From Cristatella mucedo (lineage: Eukaryota > Bryozoa > Phylactolaemata > Cristatellidae): 64,000 nucleotides of DNA. Numbering within the stretch: position 1 is the first letter of the stretch; every line of letters begins with the position of its first letter. The position numbers and the translations under genes are program-made. The stretch covers positions 4,480,270 to 4,544,269 of the forward strand of contig WPIO01000032.1 in the NCBI GenBank assembly GCA_009760855.2. Reading direction: 5' to 3'. Below are positions 45,566 to 57,298 of this stretch, piece by piece. The notes below the pieces were generated by a model. It ran no database searches and was not told the origin of the DNA. It saw only the letters and a program-made list of their open reading frames with translations.

Positions 45566-46870
45566 TTAACAGTGGCCACGCTCGAACCTGCTTGCACAAC
45601 AGCTATACCTTAAGCTTCATTTCAAACGCACTGCAGTGGCTTGTGTGCCAGCGGACGACAGCCGTAAACCTCACGTTCACAACAGCACTGGTCCGTTCCA
45701 ACACACAAGCTTAACCGGCGAAGCGTGAGTCTTTAGGAGTCGAGGCTAACGAGTCGTCGCTGTGGCACCCATGCTCGTCGCGATGCCCACTGTAGGCCAG
45801 CATGGCCGCGAAGAAGTGTGTTCATGCCGTAATATAACGATTCAATATCCCCCGCGGCATATAGCATAGCGTTCAAGGGGCACACAGTGTGCAACACTAG
45901 CCTAGCATACAGCTTTCTACTTTCGTACGACGCCCAAACAACTCCCCAGCCAAGCTCGTAGCAATTAGCACCACCACCGAAATAGTGTACGACGTTTGCT
46001 TTGCATGACGCCAAGCCATGGACAATGACACAGTCAGTTAAAAAATAGAATAGTTCAATAACGCGACTACAATGTAGGCAGTCGTAACACAGTGGATAGT
46101 ACCAGGCCATCGTTTCACCGTGCTCCCTTTAAATGCCTAAGGGGGCGCAAGAAAGACCAAGAGCTGATGAATGTCAAGTGGCGCCAGCGAACACTTGCCA
46201 CTGCACACTACTGAATAGGTAGCTACAGATCGGGCCGAGATTTGAGGCAACCAGTTCGACCGCTGAGTGGACGCTGCCGGACTGGCTGCGGAGGTCACCA
46301 TAAAGGAACGACGAGCGATAGCCAGTGATGACGTCTTCCCCGGACGTGCTGCCAAGCCTGAACCCAGTGCTGCTCGGAAGACTGCCCACTGGCAGGGGCA
46401 ATGGATTGCATGCCAGGCGCTATAGAGGCGTACAGTGCTCGGTACTTTTGTGGGTAACCATCAGTTGGACCCCGGACCATCTTCTCAGTAGCCCGATTCG
46501 CTAGAGGAGCTGTGTGAGTAGGTGCACCATAGCCGGCCTCCACGGAGCTGTGTAGGCTGAGTGAAAAGTGGCGGATAGTTGAAAGGCGTACGAAGATGGA
46601 AAGAGGGCAGATATCAGGGTAGTGCCTTCACAAACCACGAGACTAACTCGAAGCAAGCAATAGGCAATTGTCGCAGTAGGCCTTTGTTGGTGGTCGCGTT
46701 GTAGTTGCTAGCAACTGAGCTTGGACAGTGAGGCAGCTAGCAGGCCACTCGCCGACTGCCGATGATGAGGACAGACTGCAGTAACAAATGAATAGGCGCT
46801 GTGATCGAGCGATGCTGTTGCAAATAGGCATTACTCAGTCGGAAGAATAAAGAAAACCAGCCACAGCTAG
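45566..46870 (-). other. GC- and CpG-rich segment of unknown nature, copy 1
   Basis: Clearly richer in G+C and CpG than the surroundings and closely repeated at 53,056-54,370. Several minus-strand frames are open (46,110-45,733, starting MAWYYPLCYDC; 46,543-46,295, ending LSLVVPLW). The second is preserved with four substitutions in copy 2; the first is broken by a frameshift there. No domain is recognised. It may be a processed or captured gene fragment, or a CpG-island-like promoter region. Confidence 0.35.
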
Positions 46871-47351
46871 CTATGGGAGGTTGCAACATTCGGCTTGACG
46901 TCAGATGATCCATCTCTGTACACCTGGCTTATTGTAAGCCTGTTCTATACTAGCAGCTAGCTATGTGTTTTCGGAAAAATTATGAGTTCTGGCTTGCATC
47001 GAAAACTGGGTATTGACTTTTCTGATTTTCACTTACGGAGTTATAACTGTGGACTGCACAAGAGCTAAATAATCGATCCCTGGATTCTTTTGAAATAAAG
47101 ATCACAATTGCATCCGCCAATAGCAGCTTAAAGATTCCACATCCACAATGAAGAGTACTGCATTTAATGGCCACCAAAGGCAATGCCTGTTAAGCAGCAC
47201 CCATCGCATAGAATAAATTTCTTTCCTTCTACGTCCTTGCGAGTCCATGTGTATGTAGTAGATTTTTTAAGAAGTTGGAAACTCAAGTTAGCAACTATAT
47301 GACCAATAAGAAGATTGGTTTAATCGCTATTAAGGGCCATTTTAACACGAT
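46871..47351 (+). other. Duplicated AT-rich spacer, copy 1
   Basis: Matches 54,372-54,850. The minus-strand frame 47,183-46,980 is not conserved intact. Nothing else seen. Confidence 0.4.
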
Positions 47352-47584
47352 GGCAGAAATAACGTGTTAAGTAAAAGAATCTTTAAAGACATGCGATTCC
47401 TACAAAGTGTAATTTAGCATTTCGCCATCAGTGCTTCATTTTACAATAATTGCCACAAAGAAACTTTTGAAGACATAGCGAACCATTGCTGCTGGCTCAT
47501 TGAGGGCTATTGGTTGACTATCACTCTGATTTGTATAGGTGAACTATCACTACTACACATTCATATAGGTATGGCTAGGCTTGT

Positions 47585-47680
47585 TATAGTCGTAATGGCT
47601 CACTAGGTAAGGTGGTTGCTTTTCACGACCTCGGCCCCGAGGTCGTGGGTTCGAATCCTGTGGTGGGCGATCCTTTATCG
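47585..47680 (+). mobile_element. tRNA-derived SINE (family S1)
   Basis: A-box-like TGGCTCACTAGG (47,596-47,607) and B-box GGTTCGAATCC (47,648-47,658), followed by GGGCGATCCTTTATC. Same family as 29,053-29,152. It lies in the 47,352-48,906 stretch that the second tandem unit lacks. The stem around CGACCTCGG/CCGAGGTCG (47,619-47,646) is a strong hairpin in place of an anticodon arm, so I do not call it a tRNA gene. Confidence 0.75.
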
Positions 47681-48249
47681 CCACTGCAAAGCGGTGGTGA
47701 TAGCCGTAAAGGCCTTTCTGTCGCTATACAAAAAGAGGCTGTTAAATCAGCTAGTATTTATTTATTTATAGCCGGTAGGCTTAATTGCTAGTACAAATAG
47801 AGAGACATCAAGTTTGCTAACGGAAGAATTGGGTGTGAACAAACTGACTATTTAAGCAACTGCTACCACTAAATTCTGGATTCTTCAGACTGTTGAACCA
47901 GCAATAGGACCCTCCCCCAAAGAATGCATACTCTCTTCCTCTATTTCCCTTGTGACACAGAGCTGAGCTGCCTGCTCCATCAGTCCAGAGAGAGCTAAGT
48001 TTATGACTTCTATCCTAAAGGAGTAGAATTTCTGGTATACTGTGGAAGCAGCAGAGCATTGAATGTCTGACCTAATTTTGCAGGTTCTCTGGTTGGCAAG
48101 ATTGGATTTGCCTTTAATGGATCAGCACATTCTATTCCAGGCAGATAATCACGTGTTACTTGAGTGGATGGCGTCTATTCATTGAATGTTAATCCACGAG
48201 TCTTGAATCTGTCTTGCTGGATACTGGGAAACAGTATAATATAATTCAT

Positions 48250-48405
48250 TTCATTTTAATATAATTAATTTATATAACGCCCCAAGAGCACTTAATTTCT
48301 ATTCAGGCGCTTCACATATGCCTTAGCTCTCGAGCCCACGATCTCAGTCAGACCTTGGTCGGAGCGAGCATCTCAACCACTAGACCAAACCAAGTATCCT
48401 GTTCC
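48250..48405 (-). mobile_element. tRNA-derived SINE (family S2) with LINE-B-like 3' end
   Basis: On the minus strand: A-box-like GGTCTAGTGGTT (48,375-48,386) and B-box-like GGGCTCGAG (48,329-48,337). Then GAAGCGCCTGAATAGAAATT... GGGGCGTTATATAAATTA (48,313 down to 48,262). That tail matches the LINE-B 3' hairpin (AAGCGCC...GGGCGCTTTAT) and its A/T tail. This suggests the SINE is mobilised by LINE-B reverse transcriptase. Confidence 0.65.
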
Positions 48406-48906
48406 CCCTGTCACTCACTTTCTGTATCTCAAAGAGGATTCTCCGGTCATCGAGCACATATCCATGAGAGGACAATGCATATGAAGTCACTACTGAATTT
48501 TAATCAGTCGCATTCCTGATTGCCTTCTCAAATCGTTTTCGAGAGGTTTCCTTGCTCTCATTGCCTAGCAAACAGCCAGGTACACTAATTCGTACTATAA
48601 TAAGACGGATCAGCAATTTCGGCGTAAGTTCTGTGTAGGCTTAGACAAGATCACGAGTCAGCCACTGGCAGGCTCAATTAAGTTCCTAATGCTAACGCTG
48701 CGAATCAAGTAATTTAACACAGCTTAAGACCATTAATTAGAAGCGTCTCCTAAAGTGTCTCCTTGAAGCGTATTACAGCTGTCAAAGGCGAAGGTTAAGT
48801 AGGTTTTTTGATGCACTTTCGATAGGAATGGTCACAGAGTTTGATTAATTTCCGAGAAGCTGAATAAGAAGAAAGAGGAATTGTTGAGTCGAAACTCGTG
48901 TCTATC
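48406..48906 (+). other. Unit-1-only spacer
   Basis: Absent from tandem unit 2. No gene, repeat family or RNA signature recognised. Confidence 0.4.
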
Positions 48907-50363
48907 ATTAAAAGATTTTCTTAAGTTTCTGCATTTTCGGGGGCTACGCTAATTTATTCTTGAAGAAAGAGCTCGTCTCATGAAGGCCCAATGCTAAGCC
49001 ATCTGCAGTCCCCACTTACAGACAAACTAGGTTCAGCATTAAGTCTGATTTGGAAAGTTTCTCCGAAAAAAAAAAAAACACACGTATATTTAAATCGGCC
49101 ATTGTTTGGTCGATACTTCAAAAACTTGAATTAAATTCAGAGGTTTTAGCAAACTATTATACAGCTTTAATTATTTTTTACACATCAAAGATTCTTGTAA
49201 ATTTTGACACTAAGCACCTTGTATCAGACATTGCAATCAATACATGTTCACAAAAAATTCAGTCCGGTTCTAGCGATTCCGCTCGGCTAAAGTTACTCTC
49301 CTCCGTGTAGGGAATGACGAAAATTGCAGCAACGATGACGGGAATATCAATGCTCTAGTATCATTAAAGCTATAACGTGTCTTCTACGATATTAGTCACA
49401 ATATCCTACTTGAACAATAGAGAATAAACACCAGTCAGACGAACGGGGCACCAATGCGGTTCAAATCGAACTTGCTTGGTGGTGCTCCATCCGTGTGGTG
49501 TGTGACTCAGGCCTCATCCACCAGATGTGTCACCTGTGGAGTCCTATGACAGTTCGTTCTCGGTTCTTTGCTGTTTTCCGCTGATTCTAGGCGTCTACCA
49601 AAAGTGATTTTGGCCCATAAAATAAGCCACAACTTTTATGCTAACGATAGTTAGCTGTATCTTTCGTCTTAACCCTCAGAATCTATGCAGTGAGTGATAA
49701 GTGTAATGCATGACATGTAGTCATTCATTTAATTTTTCTTTGGCTGGGCTTACCAAAGAAGGCAACAAGGCCACTGCAGCTGACTACGAAAACGGCTGCA
49801 AGGCTAGTCTTCAAGTCGCAAAGGTTTGAGCACGTGTATCCTTCACCAAAAGAGCTAGGATGGATACCGGTTAAGCAACAGATGCTGAGCCAAGTTTTTA
49901 TGCTGACCCGCATGGCCCGTCACGACTTGGCTCCTTTGTACCTAGCTGAACTGTTGCACCAGATTTAGCCACTTCGTGCCGTCTGGTCATGGGTGGAAAT
50001 TTAATTAGCTCTTCCGTTCATCCGCTTAGAGACAGTTGGTGAGAGAAGTTTTAGCTCTGCAAGTCTTAGACTGTGGAACTATCTTCCAAAATTCTTAGGC
50101 AATGACAACTACTCTCCTGCTGCCGCCTACGGCTGATCCTTTTCACAGGTCCTGAGCTCGTGCTTCCATGCTACTTACTACCCCAGCTGTTCTCCTGACT
50201 CTGTTTCCCACTTTCTCATTTTTGGGTGTGACGAAGTCTGTTGGCTACCGAATGCATATCGAAAGCTGCTTAAGCTGTGCGTGTGCTATACAGAACTCTC
50301 CTGTGTAACACCCATATTGTCTTCAATGCTTTGTAGAGTTACAGACGGAGATACGTTACACTT
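48907..50363 (+). mobile_element. Old internally deleted LINE-A copy, unit 1
   Basis: 49,050-49,310 reads VWSILQKLELNSEVLANYYT and ...SDSARLKLLSSV, typical of the linker just before the reverse transcriptase. The catalytic core is missing. 49,735-50,363 then carries the degraded C-terminus (GLTKEGNKA..., SFAPLYLAEL-like) and the 3'UTR ending GAGATACGTTACA. A further piece with an AESYGTSFSVL-like C-terminal motif lies near 49,540-49,620. Same structure in unit 2 at 54,880-56,330. Confidence 0.6.
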
Positions 50364-51265
50364 GATCTTTAATGTAAGCTAATTTCTAAAGCTATACGGC
50401 GATACAACCGAATTGCTACTCGTCGGGCATCCGAAGCGTGTAGCTGGCCTAGAAGAGACTGCTCTTCTAATGGTTGACGCTTTTTTGTTTTTTGTTGCAG
50501 CGTGCTCGTATTTTAGGCGTCGTCATTGACAACCGCATTCATTTTGAAAGTTTCTCTAAGACGACTGCCTCAACAGCTAGCCGTCGCGTCTGATCCCCGT
50601 CTAGGATTAGGATCGACCTGAAAAAGCATTAACCAACTCCCTGAGTCTATATCGGCTGCGTAATTGCAATTCCATTTTGGCTGTGATACAAGATGCCGCT
50701 AGGCGATGAATATGGTTGCAAGGCTAGTAAAAAAAAGCCGAGGTTCGACAACGTGGCTTCTGGTTAATCAAAGGATATGGCTTACACTTTGTACTCTGAC
50801 TCACTAAGCCAGCCAAGGTTTGACTCCCGTCATACCTAGCTGAACTGCTACTCTAGTTTCATCCTCATTGGCTTTCAACCTTTCCTGCCTTCAGGTCATA
50901 TATTGACATTATATTATATGTAGCATTCCAAAGCTTAAATATTATTAGTGGTAAACGCTTTAGTTCTGCAGGTCCTAGATTTCAGATGTCACTTATCCAA
51001 GTCTTATGCAACGACATGTACTCTCTTGCTGCCAAAAATGGCAAATCCATTTAAAAAATTTAGGGTTTCTTTTTATATACCTAAATTTCAATGCCTAATG
51101 GGCTCTGATTCTTATTTTTTCTTTGTTGCGTAAGAGGATGTTCGTTGTCGACCAAATTCGTACCAACTGCTACTTAGGCTTGGAGTGTGCTATAGAAAAC
51201 CCCTCTGCATAACACATACAGTCCCTGTGCCTTTGTAGAGTTTAACAAGGAGATGCAATAACATA
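50364..51265 (+). mobile_element. LINE-A short-form fragment, unit 1
   Basis: Begins just upstream of GATACAACCGAATTGCTACT (the D-T-E-L-L-L motif, the same place where the 4,633 copy starts). It passes through CATCCGAAGCGTGTAGCTGG, the CTGCAGGTCCTAGATTTCAG motif, and ends GTTTAACAAGGAGATGC near 51,265. All frames are broken. Confidence 0.65.
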
Positions 51266-51364
51266 ATTAGGTCCTTAAATATGTACTATAAAGTCTCCAC
51301 ATTTCAATATATTTTCTTTTTTTCTATGTTACAAAGGGAAAACTTGCAGATTGATCCGTTTCCC

Positions 51365-51880
51365 ACTCAGCTACATGCATAACCAGCTACAGAGGCATGA
51401 GCCTTTTTGATTAGACTTGACAAAGCTGAATTGCAGTAATCGCATCTCAGACTAAGAAGCTAGTTAGTTTTTTAGCCATTCATCTAGTTAGAAAGTCTCT
51501 AGTGTCAGACAGGGATCTAAAGTAGTACCAAGCTATAGAAGCAGTATTTTTAAAGAAGCTTTCTAACTTTGAGCAGTTATGGCACAGGATACCTAGATTC
51601 CGAACATGTCACGACTGTCACATTATAGCTTCACTATACAAGTGACCTAACTCTATCTTGCGCTTAGTGTTTCCGTTGAGTTGGAGCTCATTTTAACGTC
51701 GTTTAGTAAAACAAGTAAACGAAATCCAGGATTGATTATTTGTTACGTGTCCATTTTGCCTATCGTTCACATGGCTGATCACGACGATTCAAGTGACAAG
51801 TGCAGCTCGTTATCTTCAGCATAGCGGCGACAACATTTTGGACTCAAGAGGAAAATGCTGTTCGTGTTTCTGTGCATGCT
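51365..51880 (-). mobile_element. LINE-A remnant with readable C-terminal motif
   Basis: On the minus strand the reading, with gaps, gives LESFFKNTASIAWYYFRSLS, then DTRDFLTR and LRCDYCNSALSSLIKKA. This links the otherwise unreadable remnants of the 2.46-kb units to the LINE-A frame at 4,632 (FKSFIQKYAS..., SRLDYCNSLLAALPKK). Confidence 0.6.
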
Positions 51881-51889
51881 TTAGGAATA

Positions 51890-52058
51890 CTAGTAACGTC
51901 GTTACTCGGCTGGTGCAGGCAGACCGGTAGAGTCCACCACTAACAGTACCGAAAGGCACTTAGGCAGTCAGTGGGCTATACAAAACTCTCATGCGTAACA
52001 CCCACTAGGTCTTTAAGACTTTGTGGATTTACAGAGGGACATTCGTTACATTACAAAA
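51890..52058 (+). mobile_element. LINE-A 3' end fragment
   Basis: ACCGAAAGGCACTTAGGCAG, CTATACAAAACTCTCATGCG, AACACCCACTAGGTCTTTAA and GTTACATTACA match the LINE-A 3'UTR and tail. It is directly followed by the GC-rich piece at 52,059. Confidence 0.7.
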
Positions 52059-52270
52059 CCCCAGGTCGAACAGCTGGTGGATGTGGCCTACGGATAGGCC
52101 AGTGCTCAGCTGCCGGCTGACGGCTGTGCTTTGGACACAGGCCGGCTTTGGCATCCCGCTGACCCACGGGGATGAGCTGTGGCTGGAAGAGAGTAAAGGC
52201 AAACTGGAGCGCCGGCCTAGGTGAGCATGGCTCTTTCGGGAGCAATGTAGGCGCCTCCGAAAATACACAT
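52059..52270 (+). other. GC-rich insert of unknown origin after LINE-A tail
   Basis: About 0.2 kb of GC-rich, coding-like sequence absent from tandem unit 1, starting right after the LINE-A end. The frame 52,021-52,224 reads across the join and ends LTHGDELWLEESKGKLERRP; the other strand is open too. No family is recognised. It may be a fragment of a host exon moved together with LINE-A, but this is a guess. Confidence 0.25.
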
Positions 52271-52480
52271 GGCTGTGTGCGAGGTTCGACATTGTGCCTG
52301 CTTCTGAGTACATACTGCTGGAGATCATTAATCTACAGAAAATTGCTTGGCTAAGTATTTGGTATGGCGCCCGAAATGCATCATACCGTAAATTTCATTA
52401 TAATTTCGAGGTTAGGTGTAGGTAAAGGCCGGGTGTTTTTTTCTCACGCCGACTGAAAAAAATACGTGGTAGTTAATTTT

Positions 52481-53055
52481 CAGTCCAATTATGACCGATT
52501 GGACTGGTTTTTATGATTCTTGGCATTATTCTGAGTGAATATCCAAGCTGTGTTTTGAGATTCCACAACAGACACCCGGCAAGGGCCTACCGATGAAGGC
52601 TGCGTTATTATTTTCATATTTATCGAACTGATCTCATCTGAACAGCGGTGTAGTTTTTGATCTCACGAGTCTGCAGATTCTTTCCTAGACGGTAAATGTG
52701 GTTATAATTTTAAACGCGAACTCACAACCGTCTTTCAAAAGCAGACGTCAGAAAATTTCAGCCACTTAGTAGTATTTGGAACTCGTGGCTACACAAAAAG
52801 GAAATATTCCGGCATTTTTAATAGCGGTCTGAAAATATGGTCAAATGGTTAGTGGTGCCGTGCACAGTAATCAGCATAACGTGGTTAGACGTGATACATG
52901 CAAAGTCAAGATCTACATTTGCTTAGTGGTAGTATGCAGCTTCAGCACACATAAGCAGACCAAGTACGAATAGGAAGGACCTACCAACTTCTGCGATGAA
53001 CAGGTTCATGTTTAGCTTCTTTTAAGAAGTCAGGTCATGAGAATTGACGCCATTG
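52481..53055 (-). repeat. Diverged X/promoter-like block and LINE-B remnant, copy 2
   Basis: Duplicate of 45,000-45,565. LINE-B 3'UTR-like words (GTGGTTAGACGTGATACATG; TTGCTTAGTGGTAGTATGCA) at 52,880-52,940. Confidence 0.5.
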
Positions 53056-54370
53056 GAAGTAAGTTATCAATGGCCACGCGCGAACCTGCGTGCACAACAG
53101 TTATACCTTAAGCTTCGTTTCAAACACATTGCAGTGGCTTGTGCGCCAGAGGACGACAGCTGCAAACCTCACGTTCACAATAGCACTGGTCCGTTCCAAC
53201 ACACAAGCTTAGCCGGCGAAGCGTGAGTCTTGAGGAGTCGAGGCTAACGAGTCGTCGCTGCGGCACCAATGCTCGTCGCGATGCCGACGATAGGCCAGCA
53301 GGGCAGCGAAGCAGTGTGTCCGTGCCGTAATTAAACGGGTCAATTTCCGCCGCGGCGTATGGCATGGCGTTCAAGGGGCACACAGTGTGCAATACTAGCC
53401 TAGCGTACAGCTATCTACTTTCGTACGACGCCCAAAGAACTCTCCAGCCAAGCTCGTAGCAATTAGCACCACCACCGAAATAGTGTACGACGTTTGCTTT
53501 GCATGACACCAAGCCATGGACAATGACACAGTCAGTTAAAAAATAGAATAGTTGAATAAAGCGACTACAATGTATGCATTCGTAACACAGCGGATAGTAC
53601 CGGGCCAACGTTTCACCGCCCTCCCCTTAATGCATAAGGGGGCGCAAGAAAGACCACGAGCTGATGAATGTCAATTCGCGCCCGCGAACACTGGCCACTG
53701 CACACTACGGAATAGGTAGCTACAGATCGGGCCGAGATTCGAGGCAGCCAGTCCGACCGCTGAGTGGACGCGGCCGGACCGGCTGCGGCGGTCACCATAA
53801 AGGAACGACGAGCGATAGCCAGCGATGTCGTCTTCCCCGGACGTGCTGCCAAGCCTGAACCCAGTGCTGGTCGGAAGACTGCCCACTGACAGGGGCAATG
53901 GATTGCATGCCAGGCGCCGTAGAGGCGTACAGCGCTCGGTACTTTTGTGGGTAACCATCAGTTGGACCCCGGACCATCTTCTCAGTAGCCCGGAGTCGCT
54001 AGCGAAGCAGTGTGAGTAGGCATACCGTAGCCGGCCTCGACGGAGTTGTGTAGGCTGAGTGAAAAGCGGCGGCTAGTTGCAAGGCGTACGAAGTTTTGAA
54101 AAAAGGGCAGATATCAGGGTAGTGCCTTCACTAACCACGAGACTAACTCGACCCACGCAATAGGCGATTGTCGCAGGAGAAATTGGTTCGACGCCGCGGT
54201 GTAGTTGTTAGCAACTGAGCTTGGACGGTGAGGCAGCTAGCAGGCCACTCGCCGACTGCCGATGATAAGGGCAGACTGCAGCAACAAATGAATAGGCGCT
54301 GTGATCGAGCGATGCTGTTGCAAATATGCGTTATTCAGCCGGAAGAATAAAGAAAGCCAGCCACAGCTAG
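53056..54370 (-). other. GC- and CpG-rich segment of unknown nature, copy 2
   Basis: Duplicate of 45,566-46,870. The minus-strand frame 53,977-53,792 (starts MVRGPTDGYPQKYRALYAS, ends LSLVVPLW) is the one preserved between copies. The frame corresponding to 46,110-45,733 is split by a frameshift near 53,405. Whether the segment is transcribed cannot be told. Confidence 0.35.
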
Positions 54371-54879
54371 CTATGGGACGTTGCAACATTCGGCTTGCCA
54401 CCTTAATAAACTCAAATACAAATTACGTCCGAGTCATTTCTAATGCTCCTTCTCTGTACATGGTTTATTAGACGCCTGTTCTGTCCTAGCGGCTAGCTCT
54501 GTGTTTCCGGCAAAATAATGAGTTCTAGCTTGCTTCAAAAACTGGGTATTGACTTTTCTGGTTTTATCTTACGGAATTATAACCGTGGACTACAGAAGAG
54601 CTAAATAATAGCTCCATGGAATCTTTTGAAATGGCGATCACAATTTCTTCCGCCAAAAGCAGCTTAAAGATTCCACGTTCGCAACGGAGGACACTGCATT
54701 AATTAGCTACCAAAGGCAATGCCTGTTAAGTAGTACCCATCGCATACAAGAAATTTCTTTCCTACTACGTCCATGCGAGTCCATGTTTATATACTAGATT
54801 TTTTCAGAAGTTGGAAACTCAAGTTAGCAACTATATGACCGATAAGGAGATTGGTTTAAAGGCTATTAGAGAAATTTTA

Positions 54880-56330
54880 TCACGATTTTCTGAAGTTTTT
54901 GCATTTGATTTAACTACGATAATTTACTCTTAAAGAAAAAGCTAGTCTCAGGAAGAGCCAATGCTAACACATCTGCAACCTCCACTTACAGACAAACAAG
55001 GATCAGCCATAACCCTGATTTGTAAAGTTCCTCTGGAAAACGACACCGATATATTTAAATCGACCAATGTTTGGTCGATACTTCAAAAACTTGAATTAAA
55101 TTCAGAGGTTTTAGCAAACTATTTTACAGCTTTCTTTATTAATTTCTTATTAAAGTTTCTTGAAAAGGTAGACAATAAGCACCTTGAATCGGACATTGCA
55201 ATCAATACATGTTCACATAAAAATCAGTCCGGTTCTAGCGATTCCGCTCGGCTAAAGTTACTCTCCTCCGTGTAGGGAATGACGAAAATTGCAGCAACGA
55301 TGACGGGAATATCAATGCTCTAGTACCATTAAATCTATAACATGACTTACACGACATTCATCACGATATCCTACTTGAACAATAGAGAAAAACAACCAGT
55401 CGGACGAACGAGGCAACAATGCTGTTCAAATCGTACTTGCCTGGTGGTGCTCCATCCGTGTAGTGTGAGAGTCAGGCCCCATCCACCAGATGTGTCACCT
55501 GCTGAGTCCTATGGGACTTCGTTCTCGGTTCTTTGCTGTTTTCCGTTGATTCTAGGCGTTTACGAAAGTTTTGTTTTGGCCCATATTAGAAGCCACCACT
55601 TTTATGCTAACGATTGTTAGCTTTATCTTTCGTTTCAACCCTCAGAATCTGCTGCAGTGAGTGATAAGTGTAATACATGACAAGTAGTCATTCATTTAAT
55701 TTTTCTTTTCCTGGGCTTATCAAAGAAGGCAACAAGGCCACTGCAGCTGACTACGAAAACGGCTGCAAGGCTAGTCTTCAAGTCCCAAAGGTTTGAGAAC
55801 GTGCATTATTGGCTAAAAGTGCTAGGATGGATACCGGTAAAGCAACAGATGCCGAGCCAAGTTCTTATGCTGACCCGCATGGCCCGTCACGGCTTGGCTC
55901 CTTTGTACCTAGCTGAACTGTTGCACCAGATTTAGCCACTTCGTGCCGTCTGGTCATGAGTGGAAAATAACTTAGCTGTTCCATTTATCCCCTGAAAGAC
56001 CGTTGGTGTAAGAAGTTTTAGCTCTGCAGGTCTTAGAATGTGGAACTTTTTCCAAAATTCTTAGGCAGTCACAACTAATCTCCTGCAACCGCCTATAGCT
56101 GATCCTTTTCACAGGTCCTGAGCTCCTGCTTCCATGCTATTTACTACCCCAGCTGTTATCTTGACTTGTTTCCCACTTTCTCTTTGTTGTGTGTGACGAA
56201 GTCTGTTGGCTACCGAATGCTTACCGAAAGCTGCTTAGGCTGTGGGTGTGCTATAAATAACTCTCCTGCGTAACACCCATATAGTCTTTAATGCTTTGTG
56301 GAGTTACAGACGGAGATACATTACATTCGA
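54880..56330 (+). mobile_element. Old internally deleted LINE-A copy, unit 2
   Basis: 54,961-55,275 is the longest surviving linker frame (VWSILQKLELNSEVLANYFT, AFFINFLLKFLEKVDNKHLE, SDSARLKLLSSV). 55,490-55,620 has AESYGTSFSVL; 55,720-56,330 is the degraded C-terminus and 3'UTR ending GAGATACATTACATTC. No catalytic domain. Confidence 0.6.
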
Positions 56331-57225
56331 TCCTTAATGTCAGCTAATTTCTAAAGCTAAACCGCGATACAACTGAACTGCGACTCGCCGGGCATCCTAA
56401 GCGTGTACCTGGTCTAGAAAAGACTGCTCTTCTAATGGGCGAGGCTGTTTTGTTTCTTGTTGCAGCATGCTCGTAATTTAGGCGTCGTCATTGACGATTG
56501 CAAACATTTCAAAAGTTTCTCTAAGACGACTGCCTCAACAGCTAGCCGTCGCGTCTGATTCCCGTCTAGGATTACGGTCTGACTGATAAAACATCAACTA
56601 ACTCCGTGATTCTATATCGGCTACGTAATTGCAATACTATTTTGGCTGTGATGCAAGATGCCCTTAGGCGATGAATATGGTTGCAAGGCTAGTAAAAAAA
56701 GCCAAGGTTTGACAAAGTGGCTTCTGGTTGATCAAAGGATATAGCTTACACTTTGTACTCTGACTCACTAAGCCAGCCACGGTTTGACTCCCGTCATACC
56801 TAGCTAAACTGCTACTCTAGTTTCATCCTCATTGGCTTTCAACCTTTCCTGCCTTCAGGTCATATATTGACATTATATTATATGTAGCATTCCAAAGCTG
56901 AAATATCATTAGTGGCAAACGCTTTAGTTCTGCAGGTCCTAGATTTCAGAACTCACTTACCCAAGTCTTATGCAACGACATGTACTCTCTTGCTGCCAAA
57001 AATGGCAAATTCATTTCAAAAATTTATAGTTTCTTTTTTGATACCTAAATTTCAATGCCTAATGAGCTCTGATTTTTACTTTTCTTTTTTGCGTAAGAGG
57101 ATTTTCGTTGTCGACCAAATTCGTACCAACTGCTACTTAGGCTTGGAGTGTGCTATAGAAAACCACTCTGCATAACACATACAGTCCCTGTGCCTTTGTA
57201 GAGTTTAACAAGGAGATGCAGTAAC
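56331..57225 (+). mobile_element. LINE-A short-form fragment, unit 2
   Basis: Duplicate of 50,364-51,265, with the same start (just before the T-E-L-L motif) and same end. Broken frames; C-terminal piece at 56,912-57,060 (LVLQVLDFRTHLPKSYATTC). Confidence 0.65.
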
Positions 57226-57298
57226 ATCATTAGGTCCTTACATATTTACTAAACAAGTTGCTAAATTTTAATATATTTTTTCTTTCTATATTACAAAG

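Larger units (their letters stand above)
44884..51364 (+). repeat. Large tandem duplication, unit 1 (6.5 kb)
   Basis: Starts at CAGCCACATGCATCACCAGC and ends at GATTGATCCGTTTCC; the same end motif followed by the same start motif occurs at the join 51,364/51,365, defining a head-to-tail duplication with 51,365-57,325. Unit 1 carries an extra ~1.55 kb (47,352-48,906) with two SINEs. It lacks ~1.0 kb found in unit 2 (51,447-52,480). Confidence 0.8.

Noticed and set aside
45733-46110. Possible seven-helix receptor fragment (LVLHTVCPLNAMLYA resembling a final helix)
   Set aside because: No other receptor motif, frame broken in the duplicate at 53,405, and many replacement changes between the copies.
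47585-47680. Functional tRNA gene
   Set aside because: Perfect B-box, but the arms do not form a normal cloverleaf, the sequence continues into a shared non-tRNA tail, and a second copy at 29,053 shows insertion features: a SINE.
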